IMG/VR virus record: IMGVR_UViG_3300010371_000117
Location: 1-22,446 of that record
Length of the DNA: 22,446 bases
Strand: one strand, 5' to 3'
Source of the DNA: a virus
Shown: in pieces, positions 15,179 to 21,010 of the stretch
How the letters are laid out: each line of letters starts with the position of its first letter
Position numbering within the stretch: position 1 is the first letter of the stretch
Made by a program: the position numbers and the translations under genes
The notes under the pieces: generated by a model
What the model was told of the DNA's origin: nothing
Seen by the model: only the letters and a program-made list of their open reading frames with translations
The model's database searches: none

Positions 15179-15203
15179 CATGCCCTCTTGAAAGGTGGCG
15201 TCC

Positions 15204-17240
15204 ATGCCTGTTGTGACCGGAAACCTGCGTGACATCACGAATGTTGCGATGGTCAGCGAGCAGCCCCAGATCGTGTTCACGCTGAACCAGACGAACATGG
15301 CAGGCGGCGTGGTCTACCCGAGCGAGCCGTCAGTGGTGACGCCCGCCTCGGATGGGTCGTTCACCGTGGATCTCGCGGCCACGCAGGACATGGTCGATAC
15401 CGGCTGGTACACGCTCAAGCTGCAGTGGTTGGGGCTGTCGACCGGGGCGGCGCTGATGGATTTCCCGGAGTGGCAGATCACCGTTCCCCGTTCCGGTGGC
15501 GTGATCTCGTCCCTGCTCGCGAAGCCAGGCACGAACCAGCGGATCGTGTGGGAGTCGACGACCCCGCCGTTGATGCCTCGCCCGTTCATGCTGTGGCTCG
15601 AGCAGGATCCGCTGCAGCCGGGCGAGAAGGACAAGGCCCGCCTGTATGAGTGGCGGCGCGGTGGCTGGTCCGAGCACGGCAACGGTTCCTGGGCGTACAT
15701 CGCGGATCTGAAGGGCGCGCCAGGTTACAGCGCCCTGGGTACCGGGCCGCAGCAGGACACCGTGGCCGCATGGATGGAGGGCGCAGCTGGCGCCAATGCC
15801 GTGTCACTGGCGTTGGCGGCCGTCATCGCGGAGAACATCCCCACCATCGACGTCCACTCGCTCGGCGCCGTCGGCGACGGTGTCGCCGATGACACCCTCC
15901 CGCTGCAGACCGCGTTCAACGTCGCGAAGACCTTCGACGGGGTCCACGTGACCCTCCGGGCCGGGAAGACCTACAAGACCACGGACGAACTGCACATCTA
16001 CCGCAACACGTCCGTCGAGGGCAACGGCGGCACGATCAAGCGCCACCACAACGGCTACCTGGTCATGAACGGTGACCGTGGGGCTTCCTACCCCGGTTAC
16101 ACCGGGCACGGGAACCTGCAGCTGCGCAACCTCGTCTTCGACCACAACGCGACGGCGTTCAACGACGGATACGGGTCCATTTTCACCCTGGGGCATGCGG
16201 AGAAGGTCCTGTTCGACCGGGTGCGGTTCCTGAACGCTAATTCCCATGCCGTGGACTGCAGCGCGAATAAGCAGGTCCGGTTCCGTGACTGCGAGTTCCT
16301 GGGCTACCGAAACACGGACGGCAACGACTACGTCGAGGCCATCCAGATCGACTATGCGGTCCAATCGGGCTTCCCGGCATTCGGTGCCTACGACGGGACA
16401 CCGTGCCGCGACATCCTCGTGGACGGTTGCCGGTTCGGCGCATCCGATGACCTGCCGGCACACCCGCGGTTCATCGGTTCCCACGGTGCCGCGGTCGGGT
16501 CGGCGGCCGAGAAGATCGTCATCACGAACAACACCTTCACCGACCCGACGAACCTTGCCGTTCGCCCGTTCAACTGGAACGACGTCGACGTGCACAACAA
16601 CTACATGGCCGGCAACGCCGGGTTCTTCCTGGCGAACACCCCGGACGGCGACCAGAACTGGGGCCTGCGGGTAACCCACAACACGGCCATCACGACGGGG
16701 GCCGTAGGAATCCGGTTCCTCGGCAAGGAGACAGGAACGTTCCAGAACTGCATCATCTCCCAGAACCGCCTCTTCGGCGGGGACTCGGGGGCGTGGGGCG
16801 GGATCCAGGTCGCCTACTTCCGGTCGATGGCGGTGACGGAGAACATGATCCGCCAGTACATGGGCGCCGGCATCACGTGCGTGGAAGGCACCGCAGACGT
16901 GGACCTGCTGGTGTCCGGGAACTCGATCCACTCGGTGGGGCAGAACGGTATCCAGCTGGCCGGGATCACAGACGTACGCGTGGTGAACAACGAGACGTGG
17001 TCCGTTGGCCGGGAAACGGCGGGCGTGTACGCGCATATTCGCCTGACGACGGCAATCACGAACGCCACGGTCTCGGGCAACCAGGCCCGGGCCTCGGGCA
17101 CTTCAACCGCCCTGCACGGCTTCTACGCGGGGTCGTCGTGCACGGGCGTCGTCCGGATCGGGAACAACTGGCGCGGCTCGGCAACCACGGCCGTCGCTGA
17201 TGGTTCCACGGGCGGATCGAATGCCGCCGAACTCGTCTAA
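15204..17240 (+). CDS. Tail spike with pectate-lyase-like beta-helix
   Basis: This 678-residue protein is probably a receptor-binding or glycan-degrading spike. Residues 1-110 form a beta domain (P-V-V-T-G-N-L-R-D-I, with I-V-F-T-L and G-S-F-T-V-D-L) that likely anchors it to the tail. Residues 130-210 are a linker with G-A-P-G-Y-S. The long right-handed beta-helix begins at about 215 with I-D-V-H-S-L-G-A-V-G-D-G-V-A-D-D, the signature opening of the Pectate_lyase_3 class. It runs to about 660 with repeated short strands such as I-V-I-T-N-N-T-F and V-R-V-V-N-N-E-T. Catalytic acids cannot be assigned by eye. AAAGGTGG (15191-15198) favours the ATG at 15204 over the GTG at 15195. It is flanked by a terminator and a perfect palindrome. 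Confidence 0.9.
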   Translation: MPVVTGNLRDITNVAMVSEQPQIVFTLNQTNMAGGVVYPSEPSVVTPASDGSFTVDLAATQDMVDTGWYTLKLQWLGLSTGAALMDFPEWQITVPRSGGVISSLLAKPGTNQRIVWESTTPPLMPRPFMLWLEQDPLQPGEKDKARLYEWRRGGWSEHGNGSWAYIADLKGAPGYSALGTGPQQDTVAAWMEGAAGANAVSLALAAVIAENIPTIDVHSLGAVGDGVADDTLPLQTAFNVAKTFDGVHVTLRAGKTYKTTDELHIYRNTSVEGNGGTIKRHHNGYLVMNGDRGASYPGYTGHGNLQLRNLVFDHNATAFNDGYGSIFTLGHAEKVLFDRVRFLNANSHAVDCSANKQVRFRDCEFLGYRNTDGNDYVEAIQIDYAVQSGFPAFGAYDGTPCRDILVDGCRFGASDDLPAHPRFIGSHGAAVGSAAEKIVITNNTFTDPTNLAVRPFNWNDVDVHNNYMAGNAGFFLANTPDGDQNWGLRVTHNTAITTGAVGIRFLGKETGTFQNCIISQNRLFGGDSGAWGGIQVAYFRSMAVTENMIRQYMGAGITCVEGTADVDLLVSGNSIHSVGQNGIQLAGITDVRVVNNETWSVGRETAGVYAHIRLTTAITNATVSGNQARASGTSTALHGFYAGSSCTGVVRIGNNWRGSATTAVADGSTGGSNAAELV

Positions 17241-17247
17241 CCACCCT

Positions 17248-17280
17248 CGGGAGTCCCAGCCGAAGCGGCTGGGACTCCCG
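17248..17280 (+). terminator. Perfect 15-bp palindrome after the spike gene
   Basis: CGGGAGTCCCAGCCG (17248-17262) pairs perfectly with CGGCTGGGACTCCCG (17266-17280) around the three-base loop AAG, 8 bases after the spike stop. No T tract follows, so it would act as a strong stem without the usual tail, a form often seen at gene ends in high-GC bacteria. It ends 11 bases before the ribosome site of the next fibre gene. An RNA stop or processing site is most likely. Confidence 0.65.
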
Positions 17281-17302
17281 TCGAATCCGCCAGGAGGCAC
17301 AC

Positions 17303-19750
17303 ATGGCATTCCCCAGCAACATTCCCACCGTGGAGATCCGCGGCCGCCTGCTGTCGCCAGGCATGGCTGCAGCGGACGCATCACGCGAGAAGACTGCCCG
17401 GCGGTCCCTGCTGCGCGTCGTGTTCACCCCGTCGGTGCAGAAGGTCACTGCGCCGGGTGCGGACCCGTCCCCGGTGACGTTCTACCATGCCGGGATGCCG
17501 GCGCCGGTGGAAGGCATCACGAGCACGGACGGATACCTGTGCACCCCGGACCCGCAGAACGACGAACTGGCGCTCTTCCCGGGCGTGCGGCTCATCGCAA
17601 CGGATGCCGAGCAGTACTCGGTTGTGGACTGGACCTGGACGGTGAAGGTCACCTCCTTGGACCGGAAGGCCGTCTACGAGACGTACAGCATCGCCGTTCC
17701 GCAGGCCGCCGCAGTGAATGGGCTCGACCTCACAAATCTGGCCCCGGTCCCTTCCACCCCCGGCTATGGCATCCCGCAGGCCGAGGCTGCCGCCGCCGCC
17801 GCGGCTCAGGACGCGCAGGCAGCCGGCGCCGCCGCGGTCACTGCCGGGGAACGTGCAACCTCTGCGGCGGCGAGCGCCGCGAAGGCCGAACAAGTCACGG
17901 TCACCACTGGCGAAGTCGTCGGCGATGACCTGATCCTCACCAAGGGCGACGGTTCCACCAAGAATGCGGGGAACGTGCGAGGCCCGGTAGGCCCAGCCGG
18001 CCCCAACACCATCCCGACCGATGAAGCCGTTGCACAGGTGCTCACCTCAAGCGGGGCCAGCGCGCAAGCGGCCGCGCTCGACCTGATCGACTCCAAGACG
18101 CAGGGCGTCTACGCGCCAATTGCGGAAAGCACCGTCAGGATTGGTGCAGAGGCCCTGGCTTCCCAGCCGGCCAGCTTTGACATCGGTTCCAGCGGCACCG
18201 TAGTGGCTCTCGGAACGAACGCGATGGCGAACATGGTGGACGTGACCAACGGCATCGCGATTGGCACGAACGCCCAGGGCGAAGGGACGCATAGCCGAGA
18301 GAATATCGCCATAGGCGACTCGGCGTTGCAGCACGTCCAGGCCACCAAGAGCAACTACGACCAGAACGCCCAGGAGGGTACCCGGAATATCGGGATCGGT
18401 GGGAACGCGCTTCGGTTCAACAAGGCGGGCCAGCGGCATATCGCCATCGGCCGCAATGCGGGGCACTGCATCGAGGATGGGATGGGTCTTGTTGCCATCG
18501 GCGTCGGAGCGAACGGCGGCGCAGCGCCGATTGGCCTCTCGGGGGAAGTGGAGAACTGGGCGAAGTGGGGGACGCCTGGGCAGCGCATCAGGGCAACCGC
18601 CGTAGGGTTGGAGGCTTCAGCCCGGTCGAGCGCACCCAACAGTGTTGCAGTCGGCGGCGATGCCCTGCACGAGAACAAGAAGTCGGACAACAATGTGGGG
18701 GTCGGGGCACGCGCCCTGTACACGCTGGACGTGGACACCGGGTACAACGGCGGAACGTACGTCGTCATCGGGAAGACGGGCACCTACTCCCAGTCGGGGA
18801 ACGTTCTGACCGTGACTGTCGCGGCGCATGGCCTAGCGGTCGGTGACATCGCGTACCTGCGAATGCCAGACGGCGGCAGCGCGACGTTTGCCAACGACGA
18901 GGCACTCGCCTATGTGGCCACGGTTCCCGACGCCAACACATTCACCATCACCCATCCGTTGTCGATCACCTCGACTGGCACGTTCGAGCTGAACGGCAAG
19001 GAAACTGCCGTCCAGAAACCGCGGAACGAAAACAACGTCGCCGTCGGTACGTCCGCGGGCGGGGCGCTAAAGACGTCTTCCAGCAGCACGGCGATTGGGG
19101 CCGCATCCCTGGCTGCTGCCACGGCTTCCGACAGGGTGACGGCTCTCGGATATCAGGCATTGGGTCAGATCCCGAGCGGGTCAAACAGTGTTGGTTGCGG
19201 CTACTACGCGGCCGGCAGCATGACGGGCAACGCCAACGCCGTCACCGCTGTCGGGGCATCGGCGCTTCGGAACAAGATCGACAACACCCCCCTGACTGAG
19301 GGGTGGTCGAACATCATCGGTATCGGGTTCGACTCCCGCGTATCTGGGGAGAATCAGGCACAGATCGGCAACTCCTCGGTTACGACCTACGTCTACGGGA
19401 CGGTGCAGAACCGCTCGGACGCCCGCGACAAGGCCGACATCCGGGATACGGAACTGGGCCTCGGGTTCATAGAGAAGCTGCGTCCCGTCGACTACAAGTG
19501 GGACATGCGCGAGGACTACGACGGGGCCGAGCGTGACGGCAGTAAGAAGCGCACCCGCTACCACCATGGGTTGATCGCCCAGGAAATTCAGCAGGTCATC
19601 GAGGAAACGGGGGCCGACTTCGGCGGCTTCCAAGACCACTCGGTGAACGGCGGATCCGACGTCCTGTCAATCGGCTACGACGAGCTGATCGCCCCGCTCA
19701 TCAAAGCCGTGCAGGAGCTCTCTGCACGCGTCCGGCAGCTCGAAAGCTAA
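17303..19750 (+). CDS. Tail fibre with YadA-like head and S74 chaperone domain
   Basis: This 815-residue trimeric adhesion protein has five parts. Residues 1-135 are a beta anchor domain (V-E-I-R-G-R-L, V-V-F-T-P-S). Residues 157-198 are an Ala-rich coiled coil, and 227-234 a short collagen-like G-P-V-G-P-A-G-P. About 290-700 is a head of YadA-type repeats (I-A-I-G-T-N-A, I-A-I-G-D-S-A-L, I-G-I-G-G-N-A-L, S-V-A-V-G-G-D-A-L, T-A-I-G-A-A-S-L), interrupted by a beta insert at about 490-560. The C-terminus (705-815) is an intramolecular chaperone of peptidase family S74: S705-D-A-R-D-K710 carries the Ser-Lys pair, then H-G-L-I-A-Q-E-I and a final coil. By the family mechanism it should cleave before S705 after trimer folding. 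AGGAGG lies six bases before the ATG. Confidence 0.93.
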   Translation: MAFPSNIPTVEIRGRLLSPGMAAADASREKTARRSLLRVVFTPSVQKVTAPGADPSPVTFYHAGMPAPVEGITSTDGYLCTPDPQNDELALFPGVRLIATDAEQYSVVDWTWTVKVTSLDRKAVYETYSIAVPQAAAVNGLDLTNLAPVPSTPGYGIPQAEAAAAAAAQDAQAAGAAAVTAGERATSAAASAAKAEQVTVTTGEVVGDDLILTKGDGSTKNAGNVRGPVGPAGPNTIPTDEAVAQVLTSSGASAQAAALDLIDSKTQGVYAPIAESTVRIGAEALASQPASFDIGSSGTVVALGTNAMANMVDVTNGIAIGTNAQGEGTHSRENIAIGDSALQHVQATKSNYDQNAQEGTRNIGIGGNALRFNKAGQRHIAIGRNAGHCIEDGMGLVAIGVGANGGAAPIGLSGEVENWAKWGTPGQRIRATAVGLEASARSSAPNSVAVGGDALHENKKSDNNVGVGARALYTLDVDTGYNGGTYVVIGKTGTYSQSGNVLTVTVAAHGLAVGDIAYLRMPDGGSATFANDEALAYVATVPDANTFTITHPLSITSTGTFELNGKETAVQKPRNENNVAVGTSAGGALKTSSSSTAIGAASLAAATASDRVTALGYQALGQIPSGSNSVGCGYYAAGSMTGNANAVTAVGASALRNKIDNTPLTEGWSNIIGIGFDSRVSGENQAQIGNSSVTTYVYGTVQNRSDARDKADIRDTELGLGFIEKLRPVDYKWDMREDYDGAERDGSKKRTRYHHGLIAQEIQQVIEETGADFGGFQDHSVNGGSDVLSIGYDELIAPLIKAVQELSARVRQLES

Positions 19751-19783
19751 CCCGCACCACAGTCTCAAGCCCGAGGGGGGCCG

Positions 19784-20077
19784 ATGTTTGAAGCAATACC
19801 TTGGGGGGTCGTCATCGGCAACCTGTCCGGCGCGACCATCGGCGGGCTCGCAGTGTTCATGGTCCTCACCGGCAGGCTGGGGACGGTCGGGCACATGAAG
19901 GTCCTACGCGACCAGATAGACGACAAGAACGCGACCATCCACGAGCAGGCCGTGACGATCCGTGAGCAGCGGGACATGTTGTTCACGTCCATCAAATCCG
20001 CGCAGACCATCGAGCATGTCGGGTCGGTCGTGGAACACACCATGAGCACCATCAGCGACCAGAAGGCCGGTGATTAG
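19784..20077 (+). CDS. Membrane protein with coiled coil, holin candidate
   Basis: This 97-residue protein has one membrane helix at about residues 8-29 (W-G-V-V-I-G-N-L-S-G-A-T-I-G-G-L-A-V-F). A charged coiled-coil stretch follows at about 38-75 with regularly spaced hydrophobics and a soluble tail. A GAGGGGGG ribosome site stands close to the ATG. It is followed three bases later by a small soluble protein and then a three-helix membrane protein, a grouping often seen beside lysis genes. It could be a holin partner, spanin-like or antiholin protein, or a membrane anchor. I cannot tell which from sequence. Confidence 0.72.
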   Translation: MFEAIPWGVVIGNLSGATIGGLAVFMVLTGRLGTVGHMKVLRDQIDDKNATIHEQAVTIREQRDMLFTSIKSAQTIEHVGSVVEHTMSTISDQKAGD

Positions 20078-20080
20078 CCA

Positions 20081-20284
20081 GTGTGGCGACTCCGAAAGAA
20101 GCCAACCACCCCCGACCCGGTTGACGTGAAGGCACGCGAGGAAGCACGCAAGGCACGGGCTGAGGTGGCGTCCGTGAGTGCAGAAGTACAAGCCCGTCAT
20201 GGCCGCCTGTTGCAGATCGGGTATGCGTGTGCCGAACTCCGCGCAGAGAACCATTTCAGCTACAAGATCTTTGGAGAATCATGA
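20081..20284 (+). CDS. Small DUF7620-like protein
   Basis: This 67-residue protein starts with a basic M-W-R-L-R-K-K-P, has a charged helix with R-E-E-A-R-K-A-R-A-E-V, and ends L-R-A-E-N-H-F-S-Y-K-I. The E-N-H-F ending after a helical body matches, from memory, a common short actinobacterial phage protein family listed as DUF7620. Its function is unknown. The start is GTG, three bases after the previous stop, with only a weak ribosome site, so it probably depends on translation of the gene before it. Its stop overlaps the ATG of the next membrane protein (ATGA). The lysis neighbourhood is only positional evidence. Confidence 0.7.
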   Translation: MWRLRKKPTTPDPVDVKAREEARKARAEVASVSAEVQARHGRLLQIGYACAELRAENHFSYKIFGES

Positions 20285-20607
20285 ACCCGGACCTTCTGAG
20301 CGCGATCCTGCTCATCACTGTTGCGGTCACCGGCACTGTCGGGTTGGGTATCTACATGGCGACCGTCCCGTGGTGGCGACGACCGGGCGGTGTTCCGAAT
20401 CGTGCGGGCCGTGCGTACTTCTCCATGTTCGGGTCGCTCATGCTGGTCGTCTGGCATTTCGTGTTCGAGGTGCTATTCGGCCAGTCGTCGGCGTGGCTTG
20501 AGGTCGGCCTGATCGGACTTGTGCAGGCCGCGATCCTGTTCAACATCTACACGTCGTTGTCCAAGCAGATCCGCGGCCGCAAGTCACGGCGCAAGGCCAC
20601 CCGCTAG
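20281..20607 (+). CDS. Three-helix membrane protein, putative holin
   Basis: This 108-residue protein has three likely membrane helices at about residues 5-28, 46-66 and 73-92, a P-W-W-R-R-P-G-G loop between the first two, and a strongly basic C-terminal tail (K-Q-I-R-G-R-K-S-R-R-K-A). Size, helix number and charged tail fit a class I-type holin, the protein that opens the inner membrane at lysis. Other phage membrane proteins share this build, and there is no endolysin gene within the window to confirm it. GGAG lies before the ATG at 20281; the longer frame from 20227 lies inside the previous gene and is not used. Confidence 0.72.
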   Translation: MNPDLLSAILLITVAVTGTVGLGIYMATVPWWRRPGGVPNRAGRAYFSMFGSLMLVVWHFVFEVLFGQSSAWLEVGLIGLVQAAILFNIYTSLSKQIRGRKSRRKATR

Positions 20608-20663
20608 CCCGTTCGCCTGGGGGCGACACAACCCCAACACCAGCACCACCCTAGGAGAATACT

Positions 20664-20993
20664 GTGGCAATCAAGACCGAAGCACAACGGAACACCCTTG
20701 CCAACGCGTATGGCGCGGCGGCAAAACAGGGGGCCCTCTACATCACGAGCCCGGGCGCAACCGCTGGCACCGAACCGGGGGGCAGCTACTCGAAGCAGCC
20801 GCTCACATGGTCGGCGGCATCGGGCGGCGTTATCGAAGCGACCGCGACGTTCACTGTCCCGGCAGGCGCAACCATCGTCGGCCAAGGTGTGCATGCGGCT
20901 GACGGGACATACCTTGACGGCGGCGACGTGACTTCCCAGAACTTCGCAACCGAAGGCACCACCACCGTCACGTTCATCTATACGCAAGCCTAG
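20664..20993 (+). CDS. Small tail-associated structural protein, putative
   Basis: This 109-residue protein starts A-I-K-T-E-A-Q-R-N-T-L-A-N-A-Y and continues with A-L-Y-I-T-S-P-G. The rest is rich in Thr, Ala and Gly with alternating strands (I-E-A-T-A-T-F-T-V-P-A-G-A-T-I-V-G and T-T-T-V-T-F-I-Y). I recall this form from short phage tail-fibre or decoration proteins that precede larger minor tail genes in actinobacterial phages, but I cannot name a family with certainty. CTAGGAG lies six bases before the GTG start. The next gene, a large repeat-bearing tail protein, starts 17 bases after its stop. Confidence 0.68.
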   Translation: MAIKTEAQRNTLANAYGAAAKQGALYITSPGATAGTEPGGSYSKQPLTWSAASGGVIEATATFTVPAGATIVGQGVHAADGTYLDGGDVTSQNFATEGTTTVTFIYTQA

Positions 20994-21010
20994 GCCGGGG
21001 GTGGTCCGGC

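Noticed and set aside
14894-15298. N-terminal extension of the reverse lipoprotein frame upstream of its Met
   Set aside because: The extension lacks a signal, runs across both hairpins and the 51-residue gene, and would bury the lipobox in the middle of the protein.
15804-17036. Long reverse-strand frame of 410 codons opposite the spike gene
   Set aside because: It has the R/V/D/H-rich composition of a high-GC antisense shadow, has no ribosome site, and the + strand has a recognisable beta-helix protein.
20613-20626. Five-bp hairpin TCGCC/GGCGA after the three-helix membrane gene
   Set aside because: Short stem, no T tract, likely to occur by chance in GC-rich DNA.
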